Origin: Sphingomonas sp.
GTDB lineage: Bacteria; Pseudomonadota; Alphaproteobacteria; Sphingomonadales; Sphingomonadaceae
DNA: 64,000 nt
Assembly (NCBI RefSeq): GCF_029239295.1
Contig: NZ_JAQZBC010000007.1
Coordinates: forward strand, 62,001 to 126,000
Direction of reading: 5' to 3'
Made by a program: the position numbers and the translations under genes. The notes under the pieces are model-generated. The model saw nothing but the letters and a program-made list of their open reading frames with translations, had not been told where the DNA came from and ran no database searches. Positions 36,642 through 44,821 of this stretch are shown piece after piece (within the stretch, counting starts at the first letter, position 1; every line of letters starts with the position of its first letter).

Positions 36642-38689
36642 CGTGCGACCTCCAGGGCAGGCGGAATTTCGGTGACGCTCGGCCGGTCGATGCGTGCCGC
36701 CGCGCGGCAGGTTCGCACGGTGTAGAACAGGATCGCTGCCACCACGACGAGGAACAGCGCGCATAGTGCCGCGTCGATCCGGTCGTTGAAGACGATGCGC
36801 GCCATCTCACCCATCGATTCGGCCGGCTTCAGCACCTCACCGCGCGCGATCGCATCGGAGAAAACCTGCGCATGCGCCAGGAAGCCGATCTTCGGATCGG
36901 GGTGGAACAGCTTCATCAGCCCCGCCGTGCCGGTACACAGCACCAGCCAGCCGGCGGGAACGATCGTCACCCAGGCCATCCGCTCGCGCTTCATGCGGAA
37001 CAGCACCACCGTCGCCAGCATCAGCGCGACGGCCGCGAGCATCTGGTTGGAAATGCCGAACAGCGGCCACAGCGTGTTCACCCCGCCAAGCGGATCGGTG
37101 ACGCCCTGATAGAGGAAGAAGCCCCAGGCGCCGACGCACAGCAGCGTTGCGATCAACCCCGGCATGAAGCTGGACGTTTCCTTGAACCGCGGCGCGGCAA
37201 GGCCGAGCAGGTCCTGCAGCATGAAGCGGCCGGCGCGCGTGCCCGCGTCGACCGCAGTCAGGATGAACAGCGCCTCGAACAGGATCGCGAAATGGTACCA
37301 GAAAGCCTTCATGCCCGGCCCGCCCAGGATCGCGCTGAAGATTTCCGCCATGGCGACGGCCAGTGTCGGCGCGCCGCCGGCGCGGCTGACGATGGTCGTC
37401 TCGCCCACCTCGCGCGCGGTGTTCGCCAGTGTTTCCGCTGACACCGGGAAGCCCATCGCCGTTACCGCGGCGGCTGCGGTGACAGGATCGCCCCCGGTGA
37501 TCGCGGTCGGCGCGTTCATCGCGAAATAGATGCCGGGATCGAGGATCGACGCGGCGATCAGCGCCATGATCGCGACGGCGCTTTCCATCAGCATCGCGCC
37601 ATAGCCGATGAACGGCGCATCACCCTCGCTTGCGATCAGCTTGGGCGTGGTGCCGCTGGAAATCAGCGCGTGGAAGCCGGAGACGGCGCCGCACGCGATG
37701 GTGATGAACAGGAACGGGAACAGCGGCCCGGCCCAGACCGGCCCAGTGCCGGTGAAGGCGAATTTGGTCAGCGCCGGCATCCGCAGCGGCGGGGCGAGCA
37801 CGACGATGCCGATCGCCAGTGCCGCGATCGCGCCGATCTTCAGGAAGGTCGACAGGTAATCGCGCGGTGCCAGCAGCAGCCACACCGGCAGCAGCGAGGC
37901 AATCGCGCCATAAGCGATCAGGCCGAAGCACAATTGCACCGGCGTCAGCGTGAAGATCGGCCCCCAGACGGCGCTTTCCGCGACCGACTGGCCCAGGATG
38001 ATCGCGGCGATCAGGCCGATGAAACCGATCACCGATACCTCGCCGATCGCGCCAGGCCGGATCCATCGGGTATAGACGCCCATTACCATGGCCAGCGGCA
38101 CCGTCGCGATCACGGTGAACAGCCCCCACGGGCTTTCTGCCAGCGCACGCACCACGATCAGCGCCAGTACGGCGAGGATGATGACCATGATCATGAAGGC
38201 GCCGACCAGCGCGATCGTGCCGGGGATTGCGCCCATTTCCATGCGCACCAGTTCGCCCAGCGACTTGCCGTCGCGGCGCATGGAGATGAACAGGATCATG
38301 AAATCCTGCACCGCCCCGGCGATCACGACGCCGGCCAGGATCCACAAGGTGCCGGGAAGATAGCCCATCTGCGCCGCCAGCACCGGGCCCACCAACGGGC
38401 CGGCACCGGCGATCGCGGCGAAATGGTGCCCGAACAGCACGCGCCGGTCGGTGGGGATGAAATCCAGGCCGTCGGCGCGGCGTACCGCTGGCGTTGGCCG
38501 CGACGGATCGATGCCGACCACCGCACGCGCGATGAACAGCGCATAATAACGATAGGCGATGAGATAGACCGATATCGCCGCGGCGACGATCCACAGCGCG
38601 TTGATCGGCTCACCCCTGACCGTCGCGATGACGCCCAGGCTGATAGCGCCGACGATGGCCAGCACGATCCAGGGAAGATGCCGCGTCAT
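36638..38689 (-). CDS. cstA: Carbon starvation protein CstA family transporter
   Basis: A 683-residue inner-membrane protein with many hydrophobic segments, close to the length of E. coli CstA. The motifs HHFAAIAGAGPLVGPVLAAQMGYLPG and GGVNTLWPLFGISNQMLA are family signatures. Members import pyruvate or peptides during carbon limitation. It is followed in operon by the YbdD-type gene. A converging-free 160-base gap (38690-38851) to the next plus-strand gene holds no feature I can support. Confidence 0.93.
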   Translation of the reverse strand: MTRHLPWIVLAIVGAISLGVIATVRGEPINALWIVAAAISVYLIAYRYYALFIARAVVGIDPSRPTPAVRRADGLDFIPTDRRVLFGHHFAAIAGAGPLVGPVLAAQMGYLPGTLWILAGVVIAGAVQDFMILFISMRRDGKSLGELVRMEMGAIPGTIALVGAFMIMVIILAVLALIVVRALAESPWGLFTVIATVPLAMVMGVYTRWIRPGAIGEVSVIGFIGLIAAIILGQSVAESAVWGPIFTLTPVQLCFGLIAYGAIASLLPVWLLLAPRDYLSTFLKIGAIAALAIGIVVLAPPLRMPALTKFAFTGTGPVWAGPLFPFLFITIACGAVSGFHALISSGTTPKLIASEGDAPFIGYGAMLMESAVAIMALIAASILDPGIYFAMNAPTAITGGDPVTAAAAVTAMGFPVSAETLANTAREVGETTIVSRAGGAPTLAVAMAEIFSAILGGPGMKAFWYHFAILFEALFILTAVDAGTRAGRFMLQDLLGLAAPRFKETSSFMPGLIATLLCVGAWGFFLYQGVTDPLGGVNTLWPLFGISNQMLAAVALMLATVVLFRMKRERMAWVTIVPAGWLVLCTGTAGLMKLFHPDPKIGFLAHAQVFSDAIARGEVLKPAESMGEMARIVFNDRIDAALCALFLVVVAAILFYTVRTCRAAARIDRPSVTEIPPALEVAR

Positions 38690-38851
38690 GATCGATCCTC
38701 TCTTCCACGCCTGGCTTGCATCGTACGCCCGGCCGTTCTGTTGGCGCCCCTAATCCAAGCGCTCGGCCATCTCCAGTGCGCGTGTCGCGGAACCGCGCCG
38801 CCGCTTCCCGCGATAAGGCAGTTCTGAAAACTCAGCGAGCCGGAGACTGGA

Positions 38852-39121
38852 ATGGCGGAAGCGACATGGGGCGAGGGAAAACCGCCGTCGATCGACTGGA
38901 AAATGAGTGCCTCGCTGGAGAATGTCACGCGCGGCGATGCGGCGGTGCCCGAGGTCACCAATCTGGAGGCTGCGGTGCGCGAATGGCAGGATCTGGACCC
39001 CGCGATGAAGGCCGACGCGGTGCTGAAGCTGGAGCGTCCGGTGTGGCTGACGCCCGAGATGCCACTGGACACCTTCGCCGGGGACGGCATTGGCGATCTG
39101 GTGCGCATGCTTCCCGCGTGA
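38852..39121 (+). CDS. Hypothetical protein
   Basis: An 89-residue acidic protein without signal peptide or membrane segment. Conserved-looking elements are the N-terminal WGEGKPPSIDWKMSASL and the C-terminal LDTFAGDGIGDLVRMLPA. A GGAGACTGGA sequence precedes the ATG. No domain is recognised. The next gene is 55 bases downstream on the same strand. Confidence 0.6.
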   Translation: MAEATWGEGKPPSIDWKMSASLENVTRGDAAVPEVTNLEAAVREWQDLDPAMKADAVLKLERPVWLTPEMPLDTFAGDGIGDLVRMLPA

Positions 39122-39176
39122 CCAGCGGTCCGCCGGGGCATGGCCATTGATTTTGACGAACAGAAGGACAGGCACG

Positions 39177-39449
39177 ATGTCGCAAGGCCAGATTGAAATC
39201 GACAACAACAGCATTCTCGACAACATCGACGCCGAACTGGTCGAGTTCACCGCAGAGGTCGATGGGGATGATTACGAGTTCGCCGTGCAATATGATCTGC
39301 TGGAGGCGCTGAGCGGCGACCGGCCCGACGGCGACGGGGTGGAGATGGTAAACCGCTTCATCGATCAGGTAAGCGACGCCGCGCTGTCGGCGCTGTCGCG
39401 CAACTCCGATGCGAACCCGATTGTGGTCAGCGAGGCCGATCTGGAATAG
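39177..39449 (+). CDS. DUF1488-like protein
   Basis: A 90-residue acidic protein. The order of features (EFTAEVDGDDYEFAVQYDLLEAL, then a helix, then ALSALSRNSDANPIVVSEADLE) resembles the DUF1488 family of small cytosolic proteins of unknown function. AGGACAGG precedes the ATG at 39177. It may share a transcript with the 38852 gene. Confidence 0.6.
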   Translation: MSQGQIEIDNNSILDNIDAELVEFTAEVDGDDYEFAVQYDLLEALSGDRPDGDGVEMVNRFIDQVSDAALSALSRNSDANPIVVSEADLE

Positions 39450-39569
39450 TCCAAGGGGCGGCCGGTGGTGCGCGCGATCCCCGCGCCACCACTCGGCAGC
39501 CAGAGACCGTTGCATGCACTTTCCACCGGCAGCCATGGCGCTGCCCCTCCGCTTCCGCGCCGGCCTGCG

Positions 39570-39824
39570 ATGAGCAAGCTTCATCCGCCAGACGGCGGCT
39601 TCGTCGGTCCGATCAAGCGATCGATCACCATCGCCGGCCACGCGACCTCGATCAGCCTTGAACCATTATTCTGGCAGTCGCTGGAGCGTGCCGCCGTTCT
39701 GCGCGCGCTTCCGCTGTCTGCCTTGGTGGCGCAGATCGACGCCTTGCGCATTGCCGACGACGACCCTCCCAATCTTGCCAGTGCGCTGCGCACATGGATC
39801 CTCTCGGAGGCGCTACAAACATAA
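39570..39824 (+). CDS. Ribbon-helix-helix domain protein
   Basis: An 84-residue protein. The segment KRSITIAGHATSISLEPLFWQSLERAA followed by ALPLSALVAQID fits the RHH_4-type ribbon-helix-helix domain of alphaproteobacteria. It may bind DNA as a dimer. ATG 39570 is preferred; an upstream GTG at 39465 extends the frame with an unlikely composition. Its stop codon lies inside a Fur-box-like site, so it is unlikely to be co-transcribed with the receptor downstream. Confidence 0.7.
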   Translation: MSKLHPPDGGFVGPIKRSITIAGHATSISLEPLFWQSLERAAVLRALPLSALVAQIDALRIADDDPPNLASALRTWILSEALQT

Positions 39825-39841
39825 TAATCACTCGCATTATC
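39823..39841 (-). promoter_or_regulatory. Fur box-like site
   Basis: Read on the minus strand, GATAATGCGAGTGATTATT matches 14 of 19 bases of the classical Fur box GATAATGATAATCATTATC. It lies 68 bases before the siderophore receptor start. Fur is known to repress such receptors when iron is sufficient. Confidence 0.6.
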
Positions 39842-39849
39842 GTTGACAG

Positions 39850-39864
39850 TGCGAACGACTCTCA
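39850..39864 (+). promoter_or_regulatory. Second Fur-like palindrome
   Basis: TGCGAACGACTCTCA matches 12 of 15 bases of the Fur-type palindrome TGAGAATGATTCTCA. Together with the site 9 bases upstream it could form a tandem operator for the receptor and piuC genes. Confidence 0.45.
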
Positions 39865-39908
39865 ATAGCTTCTCGGACATAATTTGATACAGTTCGGGGG
39901 CACCATCC

Positions 39909-42317
39909 ATGGTTGAACGAGTAGGATCGGCAGGCGCACCGGCGTTCCTGGCGCTGGCGGCAGTCGGCTTCATCGCGACGGCACCGGCGCACGCGGAGGC
40001 TGTTTCTGCCCCGGCCGCGTCCGCCAGCGCCGATCCCGCCGGCCAGCAGGTCACCACTGAGGATCGCCGCCGCGACGACATCATCGTCACTGGCCAACAA
40101 GTGACGTCCGAACAGGCCAGCGCCCGGACGACGCGTCCCGTGCGCGATACGCCGCAGACCGTCACCATCCTCACCAACAAGACGATCGAGGAGCAGAACC
40201 TGCTCACCCTGCGCGACGTCCTGTCGACCGTGCCGGGCATCACCTTTGGCGCGGCGGAGGGCGGGGTGGCGCCGTCCGACCAGATCACGCTTCGCGGTTA
40301 TTCGGCGTCGAGCGACATCACGGTCGATAACGTGCGCGACAGCGGGCAATATACCCGCGGCGACCCCTTCGTGATCGAACAGGTGGAGGTCGTGAACGGC
40401 GCCAACTCGGTCTATTCCGGCGCCGGCTCGGTCGGCGGCTCGATCAACCTGGTGACGAAGCTGCCGCAGGCGGACACCGCGATCCGCGTCGATGGCGGGA
40501 TCGGCACCGACGATTACTACCGCACCACCATCGACGCGAACGTGCGTGCCACTGACACGCTGGCGCTGCGGCTGAACGCCATGGCGCACCACAATGACGT
40601 GCCGGGCCGCGACGTCGAATACAACAAGCGCTGGGGCATCGCGCCCTCCGCCACGCTCGGCCTCGGCGGGCCCACACGGCTGACGGTGCATTACTTCCAC
40701 GAGGAAGACGACAACATCCCGCAATATGGCGTTCCCTATTACAAGAATGCCTTCAACAACGGGCCGCTGCCCGGCGTCGATCGCAGCGACTATTTCGGCT
40801 ATCGCAATGTCGATACGCAGGACATCACGATCGACCGTGCCACGCTGATCTTCGAACATGAATTCAGCGACCGGGTGTCGCTGCGCAATCTGGCGCGGTG
40901 GCAGAATGTGCAGCAGCTATCGATCGTTGGCCCGCCGCAGGGTACCTATTGCCTGCCCGGCAACGTCCAGCCGACGGGCGCGGACTGCCCGGCAACGACG
41001 CCGGTCGGCTATTATCTGATCAGCGGCCCGCGCGGCAATTACCGCGATGTCACCAACCTGCTGATGTACGACCAGCTCGATCTGCGGGCGACGGTCAGCA
41101 CCGGCGCGATCGAACATACGCTGGTGCTCGGCGGATCGTACAGCTGGGAGGAATTCACGCTGTCGACCGGCAATGTGTACCGCAACCCGAACGGCACCGC
41201 TGCTTATGCCTCCTTCCCGCTGATCAACTACACCAATCCCAACGTCGTGGTGCCCGGTCCGGCGGGGCGCGTGTACGGCAGCAACGTCTACACCGGCCCG
41301 ATCAACCGCCTCGAATCCGGTCGCCAGCGCGGTGAGGTCAGCAATTGGGCCGTCTATCTGTTCGACACCATGAAGCTCGGCAAGATCGAGCTGAACGGCG
41401 GGCTGCGGCTTGAGGACAATCGCGGCAATTACCAGACCGACGCACTCGCCGCGAACACCGGCGCAACGGCCACCACGCCGCAGGGCCCGATCATTCCTGG
41501 CCCGCGCCTCACCAACAATGCGACCTTGTTCTCGTACCGCGTCGGGCTGGTCTACAAGCCGATCGAGGCGGTGAGCCTCTACGCCGCCTACGGCAATTCG
41601 ATGACGCCGTCGCAGAATGCCGTGAACGGCGCGTGCACAATCGCGACCTGCAACGTCGATCCCGAAACCGCCAAAAATTACGAGATCGGCGCGAAGGCGG
41701 AGCTGTTCGGCGGACGCCTGCTGCTGACCGCCGCGGCCTTCCGCAACGAACGCGACAAATATCGCGTCGCCTCCAACGATCCGACCCTGCCGGATCAGGC
41801 GCTCGACGGCCGCTCGCGCGTCGACGGCATCTCGCTGGGCGCGGTCGGCAAGATCACGCCCGATTGGGACATCACCGCCAATTACACCTATTTGAAGCCG
41901 AAGCTGCTCCAGTCGGTGTCCGATTTCTGCCTCGCCAATCCCAGCGCGGCATGCGGCAACACCGCGGCCAATCCCGATCCCGCCCGCGGCGCCCCGCTGC
42001 AGAACACGCCCGATCATTCCGGCAGCCTGTTCACCACCTATCGCCTGCCGTTCGGGCTGACGATCGGCTATGGCGTCACGTATCAGGGATCGTTCGCGTT
42101 CAACCTGCCGACGGTGACTGCGCCGACCATATATCGCTCGGACGATTATTGGGTGCACAATGGCTATCTCGCCTATGACATCACACCCAGGCTCACCGCG
42201 CAGCTGAACGTGAAGAACATCGGTGACGAACTGTATTTCACGCGTATCCGCAATAATGGCTGGGCGACGCCCGGCGACGCGCGGTCGGCGGTCTTGACGG
42301 TCGCCTACCGCTATTGA
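39909..42317 (+). CDS. TonB-dependent siderophore receptor (Fiu/FhuA-like)
   Basis: An 802-residue outer-membrane receptor. A signal peptide of about 33 residues precedes a TonB box DDIIVTGQ, a plug with TPQTVTILTNKTIEEQN, RDVLSTVPGITFG and VEVVNGANSVYSGAGSVGG patterns typical of siderophore receptors, and a barrel ending AVLTVAYRY. Residues around 345-360 contain two cysteines in an extracellular loop (YCLPGNVQPTGADCPA). The adjoining PiuC-type gene and Fur-like sites support iron-chelate uptake, probably catecholate; the actual ligand is unknown. Confidence 0.9.
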   Translation: MVERVGSAGAPAFLALAAVGFIATAPAHAEAVSAPAASASADPAGQQVTTEDRRRDDIIVTGQQVTSEQASARTTRPVRDTPQTVTILTNKTIEEQNLLTLRDVLSTVPGITFGAAEGGVAPSDQITLRGYSASSDITVDNVRDSGQYTRGDPFVIEQVEVVNGANSVYSGAGSVGGSINLVTKLPQADTAIRVDGGIGTDDYYRTTIDANVRATDTLALRLNAMAHHNDVPGRDVEYNKRWGIAPSATLGLGGPTRLTVHYFHEEDDNIPQYGVPYYKNAFNNGPLPGVDRSDYFGYRNVDTQDITIDRATLIFEHEFSDRVSLRNLARWQNVQQLSIVGPPQGTYCLPGNVQPTGADCPATTPVGYYLISGPRGNYRDVTNLLMYDQLDLRATVSTGAIEHTLVLGGSYSWEEFTLSTGNVYRNPNGTAAYASFPLINYTNPNVVVPGPAGRVYGSNVYTGPINRLESGRQRGEVSNWAVYLFDTMKLGKIELNGGLRLEDNRGNYQTDALAANTGATATTPQGPIIPGPRLTNNATLFSYRVGLVYKPIEAVSLYAAYGNSMTPSQNAVNGACTIATCNVDPETAKNYEIGAKAELFGGRLLLTAAAFRNERDKYRVASNDPTLPDQALDGRSRVDGISLGAVGKITPDWDITANYTYLKPKLLQSVSDFCLANPSAACGNTAANPDPARGAPLQNTPDHSGSLFTTYRLPFGLTIGYGVTYQGSFAFNLPTVTAPTIYRSDDYWVHNGYLAYDITPRLTAQLNVKNIGDELYFTRIRNNGWATPGDARSAVLTVAYRY

Positions 42318-42377
42318 TCGGCAGCGCGGGGAGGGCGCATCCTTCCCCGCCGCAAACGGAAGGACGCACGACAGGCC

Positions 42378-43061
42378 ATGCTGATCGCCATCCCCGACCT
42401 GCTCGATGCCGCAGCGGTCGCCCGGCTGCGCGGTATCATCGACGCGGCCGACTGGGTCGACGGCAATGTGACGTCAGGCCACCAGTCCGCGCTTGCCAAG
42501 CGCAACGAGCAATTGCCGGAGGACAGCGCGGCCGCGCGCGAGGCGGGGCAGATGGTGCTCGACGCCCTGGGCCGCTCGCCGCTGTTCTTCGCCGCGACGC
42601 TGCCGCTGAAGGTGTTCCCGCCGCTGTTCAACCGCTACGGCATCGGGCAGACCTTCGGCACGCATGTCGACAATGCGATCCGCATCCAGCGCGGGACCGA
42701 TTTTCGCATCCGCGCCGACATATCCTGCACCCTCTTCCTGGAGGACGCGGCCGACTATGACGGTGGCGAGCTGGTGATCGAGGATCTGTTCGGGGTCCAA
42801 CGGGTGAAGCTGCCCGCGGGCCATGCGGTCGTCTATCCCTCGTCCAGCCTCCACCATGTGACGCCGGTGACTCGCGGCACGCGGGTCGCGTCCTTCTTCT
42901 GGCTGCAATCCATGGTGCGCGATGACGGCGACCGGCGGATACTGTTCGATCTCGACCGCGCGGTGCAGACGATCGGCGCCGACCGGGGGCAGGGTGACCA
43001 GGCGGTGATCCAGCTGACCGGCGTGTACCACAATCTGCTGCGCCGCTGGGCCGACGCCTGA
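42378..43061 (+). CDS. PiuC-type Fe(II)/2-oxoglutarate-dependent dioxygenase (PKHD-type)
   Basis: A 227-residue PKHD-type hydroxylase of the PiuC/YbiX family. The iron triad is His96 and Asp98 (THVDNAI) with His159 ([10 protein letters not shown]); Arg169 in RGTR would bind 2-oxoglutarate. These genes are classically paired with Fiu/PiuA siderophore receptors, exactly as here, and are iron-regulated. The substrate is not established in general. Confidence 0.9.
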   Translation: MLIAIPDLLDAAAVARLRGIIDAADWVDGNVTSGHQSALAKRNEQLPEDSAAAREAGQMVLDALGRSPLFFAATLPLKVFPPLFNRYGIGQTFGTHVDNAIRIQRGTDFRIRADISCTLFLEDAADYDGGELVIEDLFGVQRVKLPAGHAVVYPSSSLHHVTPVTRGTRVASFFWLQSMVRDDGDRRILFDLDRAVQTIGADRGQGDQAVIQLTGVYHNLLRRWADA

Positions 43062-43062
43062 C

Positions 43063-43091
43063 GCCGGCCGGATCGTCACGACCCGGCCGGC
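43063..43091. terminator. Hairpin between convergent piuC-like and SDR genes
   Basis: A 9-bp stem, GCCGGCCGG with CCGGCCGGC, and an 11-base loop start just after the dioxygenase stop and end 13 bases before the SDR stop. It is placed to serve both strands. Confidence 0.5.
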
Positions 43092-43103
43092 AGCGGGACT
43101 GGA

Positions 43104-43997
43104 TCAGGCCGGTGCGCCGTCGCTTGCACGCTGCGCGCTGGCAACTTCGCGCTCCGCCTGGGTGAAGCCATAAGCGGGCACGATCTCGCCGCTGCGATCG
43201 GATACCTGCTCGAACTTCGCCAGCAACGTCTCGCCCGCGTCCGCGCCGCCACCAACGTAGCAGCCTTCGGTGAGCGTCACGTTGGCGCAGGCGAAATGCC
43301 CGGCGCCGGCGTTCAGGATCGTGCGCGTCGGCGCTTCGGGGCCGACCAGCGCGAGCAGCCCGGGGCTGACCAGCGCCGGGTCGAGCGCGGCGAGGCTCTC
43401 GCTCGACAGCACACCCGCGGTCATCTGCGTTGCCGCGGTCGGCGCCAGGCTGTTCACGCGGATGCCGTATTTCTCGCCCTCGATCGCCAGCGTCTGCATC
43501 AGGCCGATGAGCGCCATCTTCGCCGCGCCATAATTCGCCTGACCGAAATTGCCGTACAGGCCAGAGGAGGACGTCGTCATCACGATCCGGCCATAACCCT
43601 GCGCGCGCATCGTCTCCCACACTGCCTTGCAGCAGATCGCCGCACCCATCAGGTGAACGTCCACGACCAGGCGAAAATCGTCGATCGTCATCTTCGCGAA
43701 GCTCTTGTCGCGCAGGATGCCGGCATTGTTGATCAGGATGTCGATCCGGCCCCAATCGTCGGTCACCTTGGCGACCATCGCGCCGACGGCCGCTTCGTCG
43801 GTAACCGATGCCGCAATCGCCATCGCGCGGCCGCCCTGCGCCCTGATCTCGTCCGCGACCTTCTCGGCCGCCTCGAGCGCCAGATCGTTGACGACGACAC
43901 TCGCCCCCTTGCTGGCGAGGTACAGCGCATGGGTGCGGCCCAGCCCGCCGCCTGCGCCCGTGACGATTGCGACCTTTCCGTCCAGCATCTTGCTCAT
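43104..43997 (-). CDS. SDR family NAD(P)-dependent oxidoreductase
   Basis: A 297-residue short-chain dehydrogenase. TGAGGGLGR (13-21), INNAG and a catalytic Tyr in NYGAAK are present, with a C-terminal extension of about 50 residues as in multifunctional beta-oxidation-type hydroxyacyl dehydrogenases. It likely oxidises a hydroxyacyl-CoA or reduces a ketone. It lies downstream of the TetR gene with its own promoter region holding a TetR-type inverted repeat, and extends the uptake/activation operon functionally. Confidence 0.85.
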   Translation of the reverse strand: MSKMLDGKVAIVTGAGGGLGRTHALYLASKGASVVVNDLALEAAEKVADEIRAQGGRAMAIAASVTDEAAVGAMVAKVTDDWGRIDILINNAGILRDKSFAKMTIDDFRLVVDVHLMGAAICCKAVWETMRAQGYGRIVMTTSSSGLYGNFGQANYGAAKMALIGLMQTLAIEGEKYGIRVNSLAPTAATQMTAGVLSSESLAALDPALVSPGLLALVGPEAPTRTILNAGAGHFACANVTLTEGCYVGGGADAGETLLAKFEQVSDRSGEIVPAYGFTQAEREVASAQRASDGAPA

Positions 43998-44008
43998 CCT
44001 TCTAGACC

Positions 44009-44028
44009 TTCACTAACCAGCCAGTGAA
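44009..44028. promoter_or_regulatory. TetR-type inverted repeat before the SDR gene
   Basis: The sequence TTCACT-N8-AGTGAA forms a 20-bp inverted repeat 12 bases upstream of the SDR start. Its position over the likely promoter or ribosome-entry region and the adjacent TetR gene make it a candidate operator. Confidence 0.5.
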
Positions 44029-44043
44029 TATTGTAGATGTGGC

Positions 44044-44064
44044 GAGGCGGCGTCGTGCCGCCTC
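44044..44064 (-). terminator. Hairpin at the TetR gene end
   Basis: An 8-bp perfect stem, GAGGCGGC with GCCGCCTC, and a GTCGT loop overlap the TetR stop codon. On the minus strand it would end or attenuate the operon transcript before the SDR. Confidence 0.45.
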
Positions 44065-44821
44065 AACCCTTTGCCCGTTCCGCACAGATCTCGCGCAGCC
44101 CCGCCGCCATGAACGATGCCATGCGCGCCTTTACCGCGGTGAAATCATCCGACCGGCACAGCCCGTTGGACAGTTTGTCGATGCGGCCCGTGCGCGCCAG
44201 CGTGACCATCAGCGCGCCCGTGACGAAGTGATAGCCCCAGTAAATGTCTTCTTCCGCACAGTCGGGCAACGCCCGCTTGAGCAGTGCGATCAGCCGCAGG
44301 ACGACGGGGTCAAAATGTTCGTCCATCAATTCGGCGCCCCATTCGGGGGTATTGGCGACCAGCGCCCCGAGGGCGCCATAGTTCTTCCAGCCCTCGCCGC
44401 CCTCGATGTACAGGTCGAGGTCGGTGTCGAGAAACGCGCGCAACGCGCCTTCCACCGTCGGCTTCTCGCCGTTCGCCGCCTCATACTCGTCCAGCGCGCG
44501 CATCCGCTGTTCGCTCGTCACCACCGCGCGGCGCGCAAAGACCGCGTCGAACAGCTTCTTCTTGTCCTCGAAATAATAATTCATCAGCGTGTGATGAACG
44601 CCGACGCGTTTGGCGACATCCTTCAGCGTCACGCCGTGCAGGCCGTGTTTGGAAAACAGGAACTCCGCTTCGTCGAGGATCTGCTCCATCGTGTCGGCGC
44701 GCTGTTCGGCCTTGGTCGCGCGCCGGCGCGTTTTCTTCTCCGGCTTTTCGGTAACGGTCACGCGGTCGACTGTCCCTTTTCTTGGCACGCCTCGCCCGCC
44801 GCTCTCCTCAAGCGCCTCCAT
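44063..44821 (-). CDS. TetR/AcrR family transcriptional regulator
   Basis: A 252-residue regulator. A basic N-terminal arm (KKTRRRATKAEQR) precedes the helix-turn-helix (TLKDVAKRVGVHHTLMNYYFEDKKKLFDAVF, about residues 58-88) and a ligand-binding domain. ATG 44821 overlaps the end of the ligase gene by 14 bases; a more internal start near the basic arm is possible. It probably controls the TonB/MFS/esterase/ligase operon and the SDR in response to a pathway intermediate, perhaps an acyl-CoA. That is inference from the layout. Confidence 0.85.
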   Translation of the reverse strand: MEALEESGGRGVPRKGTVDRVTVTEKPEKKTRRRATKAEQRADTMEQILDEAEFLFSKHGLHGVTLKDVAKRVGVHHTLMNYYFEDKKKLFDAVFARRAVVTSEQRMRALDEYEAANGEKPTVEGALRAFLDTDLDLYIEGGEGWKNYGALGALVANTPEWGAELMDEHFDPVVLRLIALLKRALPDCAEEDIYWGYHFVTGALMVTLARTGRIDKLSNGLCRSDDFTAVKARMASFMAAGLREICAERAKG

